Source: Bacteroidales bacterium (lineage in GTDB: Bacteria > Bacteroidota > Bacteroidia > Bacteroidales > UBA932). From it: 38,158 nucleotides of DNA. Positions within the stretch are counted from its first letter, which is position 1; each line of letters opens with the position of its first letter. The stretch is taken from the NCBI GenBank assembly GCA_017962925.1, contig JAGCUK010000050.1, positions 1 through 38,158 of the forward strand, read 5' to 3'. Under the pieces are notes generated by a model. That model saw only the letters and a program-made list of their open reading frames with translations, was not told the origin of the DNA and made no database searches. Position numbers and translations under genes: made by a program. This document shows positions 7,659 to 15,668 of the stretch, one piece after another.

Positions 7659-8476
7659 CGCATCCGCTTAAGGACCGCGCGATCCCAGCGCACCCCTATC
7701 CACCAGCAACGGCGAAGTATATGCCTGAGCACGGGCTCCACCGGAGATCCCGGCATGCGATCGTGGTAGGACTCGTAGAGGTCCAGGAAGTTTCGGGCGG
7801 ATGCCGAACGGCGGAGTTTGCGTGCCTGGCGGGTTTCGGAACCGGAATTGTTTCTGCGATAATGATATAGCGCCTCCGGGAGCAACACCACCTTCTTGCA
7901 ATAGAAGAGCAGCTGGCCCATCAGCACCACATCCTCATGCATATTCCCCTTGGGATAGAATAAATCGGGCCTGTAGCAGCTTCTACGGGCGAATTTGTTC
8001 ACCACGTAGCCATGAGCCTTCATATAGAAAACATCCTTCGAGAAGGCCTTGGGATCGGTGTATACCTTATCTTTAGAGATGTGGGAGCGGCCGCCGGATT
8101 TCTCTTTTCGGACGAAGAAATACACCACGTCGGCATCGCTTTCCTCGGCCTTGCGTACCAGGTTCTCCACCGCATCCGGCTCCAGCCAGTCGTCTGAATC
8201 CACATGGAGGATATAGTCCCCTTCCGCCTTCTGAAGGCCGCTCAGACGCGCCTGCGGCAGACCGCCGTTTTCCTTGCGGATAATGGTGATCCGGTCTTTG
8301 AGCGCGGCGAACTTGCTATCAATTAGGGCTTCCAGCTTGGCTATGGATGCATCCGGGCTGCCGTCGTCCACGAAGATGAACTGGATGTCCGGCCAGGTCT
8401 GCCCCAGCACAGACTCAGCGCACTGCTCGATGTAGCGCTCTACCTTATAGATGGGAACTATTATGCTGACTTTCAT
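7646..8476 (-). CDS. Family 2 glycosyltransferase
   Basis: The protein has 276 residues. The GT-A fold is evident: SIIVPIYKVERY at 4-15, the nucleotide-binding VDDGS at 36-40, and HVDSDDW at 91-97 carrying the DxD metal motif. It probably adds one sugar to a lipid-linked surface glycan at the inner membrane. Its start overlaps the Stealth gene stop as ATGA, so they are co-translated. It is the last gene of the uvrA-GDPD-Stealth-GT2 transcription unit and converges on the lic-like operon, which supports a joint role in building and decorating one polysaccharide. Confidence 0.9.
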   Translation of the reverse strand: MKVSIIVPIYKVERYIEQCAESVLGQTWPDIQFIFVDDGSPDASIAKLEALIDSKFAALKDRITIIRKENGGLPQARLSGLQKAEGDYILHVDSDDWLEPDAVENLVRKAEESDADVVYFFVRKEKSGGRSHISKDKVYTDPKAFSKDVFYMKAHGYVVNKFARRSCYRPDLFYPKGNMHEDVVLMGQLLFYCKKVVLLPEALYHYRRNNSGSETRQARKLRRSASARNFLDLYESYHDRMPGSPVEPVLRHILRRCWWIGVRWDRAVLKRMRQMR

Positions 8477-9351
8477 AGCTCGAAGCGGGATTTTTCCGGC
8501 AGTATCTCCTCGAATGCTGCGAGGAGTTTCTCCCTGCAGTCCAGGAACTTATCGTTGGTCATATGCACGTCGTTGATGCATACCATCTTGGTGGACGGAT
8601 TGCGCAGGAACTCGCAGATCTTGTCGATGGAATGAGCTGCCAGCGAGAAGTGCTTATTGGACAGCCGGCGGCTCCTGGCCTTCCCCTGATAATACATATA
8701 ATCCAGGAAAAGATACTGGTTGTAGTTCGCGCGGGTACGCAGAGGACTCAGCGATTCCATGATCTCCGGCAGCACCTTGGCATAAAGCTCATCACACTGG
8801 CTCTTCAACATCGGCGAAGCGGTGTGCTGCGGGCGCACATAATGGCAGGTCGCTGGCATTCCCAGAGCCTTGCGCGCAAGGGAATCGGAGTGATGCACGA
8901 GATAGCGGAAGTCCCCGAAATACAGGAAGTTATGAGAGAATTTCATCGCGGGAACCCCGTCCGGGAAGAAGTCCTCGAACTTGCAAGGCTTCACTGTGTA
9001 CATGTCGTCGTTAAAATACAGGAAACGCTCCGTCAAATCTGGAATCCGATGCAGGAACATCTCTATCATGGAGCTGTTGAACGTGGGAAGATTCTCCTTG
9101 GGCATGATGTCCTCGTGGAGCACTACGTTCACCGTCTTGCGGTTCACCCATTCAGGCACCTGACTGTCCCGGGCCACTACCAGATGGATGCGGTCGATAA
9201 AGGGCATATACTTTTCCAGCCCGCGGAAATGATACTTCAGCGTGCCCCAATCCCGGAAACGCTTGTCCAGTATCTTCTTGCCTACCGTGCGCTCGTAGTC
9301 CTTCTGCCACAGCGGGTCCAAGCCGTCCACGTAAGTAACAATTGCGTCCAT
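8473..9351 (-). CDS. Stealth-family sugar-phosphate transferase
   Basis: The protein has 292 residues. Stealth conserved regions are seen in order: CR1 (MDAIVTYVDGLDPLWQ, 1-16), CR2 (RFRDWGTLKYHFRGLEKY, continuing to the RFLYFNDDMY acidic motif near 135) and CR3/CR4 with ASPMLKSQ and the later FLDYMYYQ. Stealth proteins transfer hexose-1-phosphate from UDP-sugars and so build phosphodiester-linked capsular glycans; the human relative is GNPTAB. It sits between a glycerophosphodiesterase gene (1 bp away) and a GT2 gene (ATGA overlap). The presence of a phosphodiester-forming glycan enzyme beside LicD genes suggests a heavily phosphorylated surface polymer. Confidence 0.88.
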   Translation of the reverse strand: MDAIVTYVDGLDPLWQKDYERTVGKKILDKRFRDWGTLKYHFRGLEKYMPFIDRIHLVVARDSQVPEWVNRKTVNVVLHEDIMPKENLPTFNSSMIEMFLHRIPDLTERFLYFNDDMYTVKPCKFEDFFPDGVPAMKFSHNFLYFGDFRYLVHHSDSLARKALGMPATCHYVRPQHTASPMLKSQCDELYAKVLPEIMESLSPLRTRANYNQYLFLDYMYYQGKARSRRLSNKHFSLAAHSIDKICEFLRNPSTKMVCINDVHMTNDKFLDCREKLLAAFEEILPEKSRFEL

Positions 9352-9352
9352 G

Positions 9353-10150
9353 CTATCTCGTTTTAAGATATTCTATCATAACTGCCGGTATATCCGTCTG
9401 GATGGCCCCGGCGCCGGCCTTATCTATCAGCCAACCAAAGCCTTGCGAGTGATCCTCCAGCGAGGCGGCGTCATCGTGTCCGCCGCAAAGAGCAGGCCAG
9501 AGTGAATCGTACCACAGCCGGCTGCGTCCTTCCAACCTTGCACGCACAATCGTCAGCACCGGGCTGGCGTCATCGCGGAAGGTCAGTTCGAACATCGGCG
9601 GATCCATCCTCTGCACATAGGCCTCCACTTTCGAAATCGCGCCGGTGGAGTTCAGGTTGATGATCGGCATGAAGATCACCCTCCCCTTGTACTTCCCCAG
9701 GCGTTTTTCCACGTCCGCTGCGAGCCTGCTGCTCTTCATTATTATCTGCTCCACCGTACCCGTGCGCTCGGCGATCTCCATCACCTCGTCGAAGTATGGG
9801 AAGGCCTTGTCCAGATTCACCAGCACCCGGTCTTTGGTGGCGAGGAGTGCTTCTTCCAGCGTCGGGGCATTTTTGGGGCGGAAGAGGATGGGGTCGTGGT
9901 GGAGGATGAGGGTGCCGCCCAGGGTGCGCCGGACGTCGATTTCCACTATTTCCACGCCCATTCTGATGGCGGATTCTATGGCTTCGAGGGAGTTTTCGGG
10001 GGCGCTGCGCCAGTCTGCCCGGTGCGCCGCCACCAGCACGTCACTGCCGTTCGGATCCAGCAGGCGTGCGCGAAGGATCTCCGCCCTAGTCTGTGCGAAG
10101 GTCGCCTGCGCCAGCAGTATGGCCACGAATATGGTCAGCGCTCGCCTCAT
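9353..10150 (-). CDS. Secreted glycerophosphodiester phosphodiesterase
   Basis: The protein has 265 residues. A signal peptide (to about residue 19, cleaved after TFA) precedes a GDPD TIM barrel with the catalytic and metal residues in place: AHRAD at 42-46, PENS at 51-54, EIDVRR at 70-75 and HHD at 84-86. It hydrolyses glycerophosphodiesters such as glycerophosphocholine to glycerol-3-phosphate and the alcohol, in the periplasm. Its start overlaps the uvrA stop as ATGA. Beside a LicCA/LicD locus it could liberate choline from host- or diet-derived glycerophosphocholine; a GDPD (GlpQ) has this role in Haemophilus phosphocholine decoration. That link is inference from context. Confidence 0.85.
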   Translation of the reverse strand: MRRALTIFVAILLAQATFAQTRAEILRARLLDPNGSDVLVAAHRADWRSAPENSLEAIESAIRMGVEIVEIDVRRTLGGTLILHHDPILFRPKNAPTLEEALLATKDRVLVNLDKAFPYFDEVMEIAERTGTVEQIIMKSSRLAADVEKRLGKYKGRVIFMPIINLNSTGAISKVEAYVQRMDPPMFELTFRDDASPVLTIVRARLEGRSRLWYDSLWPALCGGHDDAASLEDHSQGFGWLIDKAGAGAIQTDIPAVMIEYLKTR

Positions 10151-13100
10151 CTCCTAAGGTATTGAGCTGTAAAAGTTTGCGCGGAGGATATCATCTGTTC
10201 GGGAGTGCCTGCGAAGACCACCTCTCCTCCCCTGTCGCCAGCGTCCGGGCCAAGGTCTATCAGCCAGTCGGCGCTGCGGATGACGTCGGGGTTGTGCTCC
10301 ACCACCACGAGCGAATGGCCGGCGTCCAGCAGGGCGTCGAAGGCTTTCAGGAGTTTCTCCACGTCGAAGAAGTGCAACCCAGTAGTGGGTTCGTCGAATA
10401 TGAACATTATCTTCTCGCGTTTGCGGTTTTCGGCGCTCAAAGATAAGAAGTATGCGAGCTTGATGCGCTGGCTCTCGCCGCCGGAGAGGGTGCTGCTGCT
10501 TTGCCCGAGTTTGAGATATCCTAGGCCGACGTCCACCAGCGGTTGGAGTTTGCGTGCTATGTTCTGCGCCGCTTCTTCTTTTCCTTCCGCGAAGAAGGCG
10601 ATGGCGTCGTCTATGCTCATGTTGAGTATGTCGTCGATGTTCTTCTCCCGGTAGCGTACTTCCAATATATCCTGTTTGAAGCGTTTGCCGCCGCACTGCT
10701 CGCAAACCATGGTCACATCCGACATAAATTGCATGGGGATGGTGACGACACCTTCTCCCTGGCATTCGGGGCAGCGGCCGCCTTCCTGGTTGAAGGAGAA
10801 ATAGGATGGCCCGTAGCCGTTGATTTTGGCGTATTGCTGGTCCGAGAGGAGTTTGCGGATTTCGTCGTAGACCTTGAGGTATGTGACGGGGTTGCTTCGG
10901 GTGCTTCGACCTATGGGGTTCTGGTCCACATATTCAACGCGTGTGATGCGGTCGAGGTTGCCGGCGAGGCGGCGGTGGGTGCCGGGGAGGTCGCCGGAGT
11001 CATTGATGTAGCGGTTCAGTGCCGGGTACAGTATATCACCTACCAAACTCGATTTGCCGGAGCCGCTGACGCCGGTTACGACCGTGAGGACTCTTAACGG
11101 GAATTCCACAGTGATGTCCTTGAGGTTGTGTTCCATTGCGCCTTCGACGCGGATGGCGTAGTTCCAGCTGCGTTTGGCGCGTTGGTAGCGGGGTTTGCCG
11201 GCCAAGTATTGAAGAGTTAATGAAGCGGCGGGAATGGCGGCCTGCTCATCGGTGGAGTCTTGCAGCCGGAGACCGGTGCGCTCGTTGGCGAGACTTCTTT
11301 TGGCGAGACAACGAGTGACGCCGGCGCAGGCCTCCAAAGAACCATTGAAGACCACTTCGCCGCCATTGACGCCCGCTAGGGGTCCCATGTCGATTAAGAG
11401 GTCGGCGGCGCGGATGATATCTTCGTCATGTTCGACCACCAGGACGGTGTTGCCAAGGTCCCGGAGGCGTCGGAGGACGCTGATGAGGCGTTCGGTGTCG
11501 CGGGAGTGGAGGCCGATGGAGGGTTCGTCCAAAATATATAAGGATCCGACCAATGAGCTGCCGAGGGCGGTTACCAGGTTTACGCGTTGGCTTTCGCCGC
11601 CGGATAGCGTATTCATCGTTCTGTTCAGCGTCAGATACCCTAGTCCCACGTCCTCAATACACTCTAGACGCGATATTATTTCTTTTATTGGTTCCGCGAC
11701 GGTAGCTATCTCTGTTGCTGTTAGGCCTGCGCCGGCGTCACTCGTTGTCTCGCAGAAAAAATGCTCGCCAACGAGCGCGCCGGTCTCCGGCTTGGTGAGA
11801 TTCCGGAAGAAGGCGAGGGCTTCTTCTGTGGTCATTGCGAGGATTTCGCCGATGTTTTTGTCGGTGACTTTGACGTAAAGAGCTTCTTTGCGGAGGCGGC
11901 TGCCATGGCATTCAGTGCAGTTCGTGCGGCCGCTGAAGCGGTTCTCCATGAACTTGTACTGGATCTTATAGCGTTGGGTGTGGACCCATTCGAAGAATTC
12001 GTTGATGCCGACTATGCTTTCTTCGTCCCCTTCAATGCTGTGGCCATTCCATATTATGTCCTTTTCGGCTTCGCTGAGGTTGCAGTAGGGTTCGAAGGGG
12101 CGGATTTTGTATCGCGGGGCAACGTGTACCAGGTGCTGGGTGAACCATCCCATTTTATCGCCTCTCCAGCAGGCTATCGCGCCGTCGTAGATGCTTTTGG
12201 TTTTGTCCGGGACAACTAAATCTTCGCTGATGCCGATTATCTTTCCGAGGCCGCCGCAGACGGGGCAGGCGCCGAGGGGGCTGTTGAAGGAGAATAGGTA
12301 GTCGTCGGGTTCGCGGAAGGTTATTCCGTCCAACTCGAACCTGGAGCAAAAGTCTTTTGTTATGCCTGCGCCGGCGTCGCTCGTTGTCTCGCAGAAAAAA
12401 TGCTCGCCAACGAGCGCGCCGGTCTCCGGCTCACTGTCATTCCGAGGAAGCCGCAAGGCCGACGAAGGAATCTCCGCCACCAGACGAATACTTCCGCTAC
12501 CCCGCGAGAAAGCATCCGAGATGGAGGAGAGGAGGCGGGTGCGGAGGTCTTTGTCTTCCGTGTAGTCGGCGGCGTTCGCGACTTTCAGTCGGTCGATCAG
12601 CAGCCAGGCGTCTTCCGGGAAGGCGCCGTCCAACTGCAAGACATCATCTATCTGCATCACGCCGCCATCTACGTAAAGGCGCGAGTAACCATCCTCCTTA
12701 AGCCCCAGCATCAGCTCCACCTTATCGTCGCGCTCACTCCAGTGGAGGTTGGCGAGGATGTAGAGGGTGTCGGGGGTGTTGGCCTCGAGCCAGCGCATCA
12801 CGTCCGCGGGGCCATCCTTATGCACTTCGCGGCCGCTGACGGGCGAATAGGTGCGTCCGATGCGGGCGAAGATAAGCCTCAGGAAGTCGTAGATTTCTGT
12901 GGTCGTGGCAACGGTGGAGCGGGGGTTTTTGACGTTGACTTTCTGTTCGATGGCGATTGCCGGGGGGATGCCGTCGATGAGGTCTACGTCGGGTTTGCTC
13001 ATTCTTCCGAGGAATTGGCGGGCGTAGGAGGAGATGCTTTCGGCGAAGCGTCTCTGGCCTTCTGCATAAAGGGTGTCGAATGCGAGTGAGCTTTTGCCGC

Positions 13101-13206
13101 TTCCGGAAATTCCGGTAACTACGACGAACTTTCCACGCGGGATTTCGAGGTCAATATTTTTGAGGTTATTGACCCTTGCGCCCTTTATGATAATAGATTC
13201 ACTCAA
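10147..13206 (-). CDS. uvrA: UvrA, excinuclease ABC subunit A, with three in-frame palindromic-element insertions
   Basis: UvrA is the damage-recognition ATPase of nucleotide excision repair. The start is TTG at 13206 ([20 protein letters not shown]); longer frames run through the tRNA-Asp gene and are not credible. The 1019 residues include two Walker A motifs ([16 protein letters not shown]), two ABC signatures ([18 protein letters not shown]) and zinc-finger Cys pairs (CPVCGG, CTECHG, CPECQG, CEQCGG). Normal UvrA has about 940 residues. The excess is explained by a 67-nt palindromic repeat translated as [15 protein letters not shown]... at two sites and, in the opposite orientation, as [17 protein letters not shown]... 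at a third. Site 1 also carries a second repeat read as [13 protein letters not shown]. All insertions keep the frame and spare catalytic motifs, so the protein is probably functional. It overlaps the GDPD gene as ATGA. Confidence 0.93.
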   Translation of the reverse strand: MSESIIIKGARVNNLKNIDLEIPRGKFVVVTGISGSGKSSLAFDTLYAEGQRRFAESISSYARQFLGRMSKPDVDLIDGIPPAIAIEQKVNVKNPRSTVATTTEIYDFLRLIFARIGRTYSPVSGREVHKDGPADVMRWLEANTPDTLYILANLHWSERDDKVELMLGLKEDGYSRLYVDGGVMQIDDVLQLDGAFPEDAWLLIDRLKVANAADYTEDKDLRTRLLSSISDAFSRGSGSIRLVAEIPSSALRLPRNDSEPETGALVGEHFFCETTSDAGAGITKDFCSRFELDGITFREPDDYLFSFNSPLGACPVCGGLGKIIGISEDLVVPDKTKSIYDGAIACWRGDKMGWFTQHLVHVAPRYKIRPFEPYCNLSEAEKDIIWNGHSIEGDEESIVGINEFFEWVHTQRYKIQYKFMENRFSGRTNCTECHGSRLRKEALYVKVTDKNIGEILAMTTEEALAFFRNLTKPETGALVGEHFFCETTSDAGAGLTATEIATVAEPIKEIISRLECIEDVGLGYLTLNRTMNTLSGGESQRVNLVTALGSSLVGSLYILDEPSIGLHSRDTERLISVLRRLRDLGNTVLVVEHDEDIIRAADLLIDMGPLAGVNGGEVVFNGSLEACAGVTRCLAKRSLANERTGLRLQDSTDEQAAIPAASLTLQYLAGKPRYQRAKRSWNYAIRVEGAMEHNLKDITVEFPLRVLTVVTGVSGSGKSSLVGDILYPALNRYINDSGDLPGTHRRLAGNLDRITRVEYVDQNPIGRSTRSNPVTYLKVYDEIRKLLSDQQYAKINGYGPSYFSFNQEGGRCPECQGEGVVTIPMQFMSDVTMVCEQCGGKRFKQDILEVRYREKNIDDILNMSIDDAIAFFAEGKEEAAQNIARKLQPLVDVGLGYLKLGQSSSTLSGGESQRIKLAYFLSLSAENRKREKIMFIFDEPTTGLHFFDVEKLLKAFDALLDAGHSLVVVEHNPDVIRSADWLIDLGPDAGDRGGEVVFAGTPEQMISSAQTFTAQYLRR
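11265..11331 (+). repeat. Intragenic 67-nt palindromic element, copy 3 (inverted orientation)
   Basis: This copy is the reverse complement of copies 1 and 2 and lies inside uvrA, between the Walker B region of the first ATPase module and SLTLQYLAG. Read in the uvrA frame it gives [20 protein letters not shown]. The outer arms match the other copies closely, while the central loop differs and contains a direct repeat of TTGGCGAGAC. Translation of the opposite strand of the same element shows that both strands of the repeat lack stops in the frames used. Confidence 0.85.
11725..11791 (-). repeat. Intragenic 67-nt palindromic element, copy 2
   Basis: It is identical to copy 1 at 66 of 67 positions (G/A at 11740). 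It lies inside uvrA between FFRNL and [10 protein letters not shown], just before the conserved [10 protein letters not shown] block, and is read as [15 protein letters not shown]. Imperfect palindromic arms are CCGGCG...CTCGTTG and CAACGAG...CGCCGG, around a central A/T-rich loop. Confidence 0.88.
12364..12430 (-). repeat. Intragenic 67-nt palindromic element, copy 1
   Basis: It has the same sequence as copy 2 except for one base, and is read in uvrA as [15 protein letters not shown]. It sits directly before [15 protein letters not shown], a region that is continuous in ordinary UvrA proteins. It abuts a second dispersed-type repeat at 12432-12474, so this is a compound insertion of about 37 codons. 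Confidence 0.88.
12432..12474 (+). repeat. Dispersed-type small palindrome adjoining copy 1 in uvrA
   Basis: A short palindrome begins CACTGTCATTCCGAGGAAG and ends GAAGGAATCTCC, with ATTCC/GGAAT arms. The pattern TCATTCCGAG...GAGGAATCT is common as a dispersed repeat in bacterial genomes, often translated as (E)[13 protein letters not shown] when it lies in genes. Here it is translated exactly that way in uvrA. Confidence 0.6.
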
Positions 13207-13212
13207 AGTATA

Positions 13213-13220
13213 CAAAAATA
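13213..13220 (-). promoter_or_regulatory. Promoter -7 element for uvrA
   Basis: TATTTTTG on the minus strand matches TAnnTTTG. It ends 6 bp before the TTG start at 13206, so transcription would start at or next to the initiation codon and the mRNA may be leaderless. No good -33 TTTG is present. Confidence 0.45.
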
Positions 13221-13240
13221 GGTATTTTCTCTTAAAAAAA

Positions 13241-13271
13241 TTTGCAGAAAATGAAATTATCCCTATCTTTG
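13241..13271 (+). promoter_or_regulatory. Promoter of tRNA-Asp
   Basis: TTTG at 13241-13244 and TATCTTTG at 13264-13271 are 19 bp apart, a perfect Bacteroidetes promoter. It lies 28 bp before the tRNA and is divergent from uvrA. Confidence 0.8.
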
Positions 13272-13299
13272 CATCCGCGTTTGACGCAAACCAGCAATT

Positions 13300-13373
13300 G
13301 GTGCGGTAGTTCAGCTGGTTAGATTGCCGGCCTGTCACGCCGGAGGTCGAGGGTTCGAGTCCCTTCCGCACCG
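13300..13373 (+). tRNA. tRNA-Asp (anticodon GTC)
   Basis: A 74-nt cloverleaf: acceptor stem GGTGCGG (13300-13306) with CCGCACC (13366-13372) and discriminator G. The anticodon stem-loop is CCGGC-CTGTCAC-GCCGG with anticodon GTC, and the T-arm contains GGTTCGAGTCC. No CCA is encoded. It has its own promoter and terminator. Confidence 0.97.
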
Positions 13374-13378
13374 CTAAG

Positions 13379-13411
13379 ACAAGTTCCTGCCTTTTGGCCG
13401 GAACTTGTTTT
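13379..13411 (+). terminator. Terminator after tRNA-Asp
   Basis: The stem ACAAGTTCC (13379-13387) with GGAACTTGT (13400-13408), loop of 12 nt, is followed by TTT. A second 8-bp inverted repeat (13423-13430 with 13447-13454) lies between it and the convergent YolD-like gene and may stop transcription from that side. Confidence 0.8.
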
Positions 13412-13473
13412 AGTATTGGTAGGTCGTTGGGAAATTGACTTCAACACCAACGACATTTATTTGCTGTAGAGGG

Positions 13474-13650
13474 TCAGACAATCCCCTCATTATGCTCCTC
13501 CGTCATCGCATCGATGCTGTCATCGAAGCCGGTGAGGGCGGCAAAGGGAGCGAACTGGGCGGCACGGTCCCGCGCAGACATGCGGGGGTGCTTCACCGGA
13601 TCGGGCTCCGGATGCTCCAGATTGATAATATCTGAGTAATCGTCTTTCAT
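13474..13650 (-). CDS. YolD-like small protein, partner of the Y-family polymerase
   Basis: The protein has 58 residues from ATG 13650; a TTG at 13659 overlapping the upstream stop is an alternative start. The text HPRMSARDRAAQFAPFAALTGFDDS matches the conserved core (HPRMS..DRAAQF.PFAALTGYD) of the small proteins encoded beside UmuC-like polymerases, mainly in Firmicutes, often annotated as YolD-like. Its function is unknown; the association suggests a role with translesion polymerase activity. Here it is the last gene of a three-gene overlapping operon that begins with such a polymerase, but a beta-helix protein gene lies between them. Confidence 0.75.
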   Translation of the reverse strand: MKDDYSDIINLEHPEPDPVKHPRMSARDRAAQFAPFAALTGFDDSIDAMTEEHNEGIV

Positions 13651-13655
13651 AATAA

Positions 13656-15668
13656 TCAATTTAACGAGGCCGAGGTGTGGGCTTCATCATCCCCGCCGGA
13701 AAAATCCCCCGCCTGCCGTTCGTAGGCCGATGGCGAAGAGGGCGGAATCATCCCCACCTGAGGCAGCTGGAATCCGGGGATCGCCCGCAGAATCGGCGGA
13801 TCCTCCACAAAGCCCTTCAGAGGATTGGCAGAATCCACGAATCCGGGATTATCCGTCGTCTTCCAGTTATCATGCATCTCATCCACGAAATTGGCACGCC
13901 CGGAAATATCGTCATTATAATAATGGTCGCTCCAGATCACCCGCTCGAACGCCCAGCGGACATTGTAGAAGGCATTGCGGATGACTACGTTGGCCTCCGG
14001 CAGGGAATAATCGCGATCGATGAACTCGCCCCACTCCGGGTAGTGCGCGCGGAATTCCGGGCAATCCACCAGCGCCACTGAATCCCGATGCGCAATCAGG
14101 CGGTCAGCGCCCCAGGTCTGCAGGCGCCCATCTATCTTGATCGCCGGGCCATCCAGATTCATGTAGATATTGTCGTGGTAGTAGATATGACTGCCGCCGC
14201 CCATCTGCGTGGGAGCGGTGTAGAAACGCTCGAATATGTTCCCGTACGCCTCAACCCAGCCGGAACCGTCGTCGTGGTAGGTCGCGCGCACGTTGAACGG
14301 CACCATGATGTCGTGGAAGTAGTTGTGGCGGATGACGCTGCCGCACTGGGAGGGGTTGCGCCCGTGATAGAGCACACCGTTATCCTCCACATCCATGCAT
14401 AGATGGTGGAAATTGCAGTACTCCACCACCTGGTCGTTGCCCAGCATTAGCACGGCGGTGGAGGGAGAATCGTAGAATTCGCAGCGGGAAACCCTGTTCC
14501 CAAGGCCGCTCATGGTGACCGCCGGCCGGTAGTGCTTTTCGATATAGTTGAAGTCATGGAAGATGCAGTCTTCCACGTAGTTATCCCCGCGCACGACGCG
14601 TTTGCGATCGCCTCCGGGGAGATGGATTCCGCCGGCGCCGAGGTGATGAATCTGGCTTTCGGCGACTCCGCAGTTCCGGCAGCTCTTATTGAAGACGATT
14701 GCGACGTGCCCGAGGTTATGGAATTCACAGTTCTCGATCCGTACGCCCTCGGAGGATGTGATGAGCATGCCATCGCCGCAGGAATAGCCGACTTCCAATC
14801 CTTTGATAATCAGATTGTTGCAGCCGCGGACGGTCAGTAGAGGGAAGCGCCGGAGGCCCAGTTCCAGATGCCTCGTGCCCTTGGGCAGCATCAGCCACGC
14901 GCGTCCGTTTTCAGTGTCCAGCGCATACTCGCCAGGGGCATCCACCTCCTCCGGCATATTCAGGACCTGCCATTTCTGGAAGGATTCGCCGGAGCGGAAT
15001 CCAAAGCCATAGGCGGTCTGCTGCGCCACCTCCAGCGTCTTGTCCGGGCGTATCTCCTTGATAGCCACCATTTCATCGGACCAGCCGAAGCGGAAGCATC
15101 CAGCCAGCCAGCCTTTCGAGGGATCCGCCCATTCCAGCGGCCTGTCTTCTTTGAAGGCGATGGTGCCGTAGCCGGGGCCGTTCTTGGATTGCAGCCGCCC
15201 GACTCCCATGACCACCACCGAATCCAGGGGGATGCAGCGGCCATTAGGCCATTCCGAGAGATGCATGGGTTTGCCGTCGGCGTAGAATTGGGACCAGGAT
15301 GGCCCGGAGGGATGCGTATGGCCTTTATTAACTATGGGGCTGATGGGGAACTGCGAGATGTCCAGCATGCGGAGGCCTTTCGGCGCCAGCGTACCCATCA
15401 CCTCCCTGCATCGTTTGAGTTTCCTGCGGGGGATGCGGACGCCGCCGTTGAGCTGCGCGCCGCGCCCTTCTATCACCAGATCCTGCTTGCCGCTGATCAC
15501 CAGAGTATCGGTAAGACGATATATTCCTTTTCGGAGGATGATTTTGTCCCCGGGCTGAGCGTTGTCGATAGCTTTCTGCAGAGTTTCGATGCTCCGGACC
15601 TTCACGGTGCGAGCGTTTGCGGTTAAGCCTAATGCGGTAAGTATCAATAATATGGCGACCTTTCTCAT
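13656..15668 (-). CDS. Secreted right-handed parallel beta-helix protein
   Basis: The protein has 670 residues. A signal peptide (MRKVAILLILTALGLTANA) is followed by a pectate-lyase-like beta-helix entry (SIETLQKAIDNAQPGDKIIL) and many short coils with N/G/H-rich turns, for example NNLIIKGLEVGYSCGDGML, NCEFHNLGHVAIVFN and VRHNYFHDI. Such proteins act on polysaccharides in the periplasm or outside the cell. No PL or GH catalytic set can be assigned by eye. Both ends overlap neighbours by ATGA-type junctions, so it is translated in one operon with a Y-family polymerase upstream and the YolD-like gene downstream. That is an unexpected partnership. Confidence 0.85.
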   Translation of the reverse strand: MRKVAILLILTALGLTANARTVKVRSIETLQKAIDNAQPGDKIILRKGIYRLTDTLVISGKQDLVIEGRGAQLNGGVRIPRRKLKRCREVMGTLAPKGLRMLDISQFPISPIVNKGHTHPSGPSWSQFYADGKPMHLSEWPNGRCIPLDSVVVMGVGRLQSKNGPGYGTIAFKEDRPLEWADPSKGWLAGCFRFGWSDEMVAIKEIRPDKTLEVAQQTAYGFGFRSGESFQKWQVLNMPEEVDAPGEYALDTENGRAWLMLPKGTRHLELGLRRFPLLTVRGCNNLIIKGLEVGYSCGDGMLITSSEGVRIENCEFHNLGHVAIVFNKSCRNCGVAESQIHHLGAGGIHLPGGDRKRVVRGDNYVEDCIFHDFNYIEKHYRPAVTMSGLGNRVSRCEFYDSPSTAVLMLGNDQVVEYCNFHHLCMDVEDNGVLYHGRNPSQCGSVIRHNYFHDIMVPFNVRATYHDDGSGWVEAYGNIFERFYTAPTQMGGGSHIYYHDNIYMNLDGPAIKIDGRLQTWGADRLIAHRDSVALVDCPEFRAHYPEWGEFIDRDYSLPEANVVIRNAFYNVRWAFERVIWSDHYYNDDISGRANFVDEMHDNWKTTDNPGFVDSANPLKGFVEDPPILRAIPGFQLPQVGMIPPSSPSAYERQAGDFSGGDDEAHTSASLN

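Noticed and set aside
11265..12430. Inteins or ordinary domain insertions in UvrA
   Set aside because: The inserts are only about 22-37 codons, share DNA-level identity including one inverted copy, and contain no splicing motifs.
13207..13371. uvrA start at 13371
   Set aside because: The extension is antisense to tRNA-Asp and to its promoter; UvrA homology starts at the TTG at 13206.
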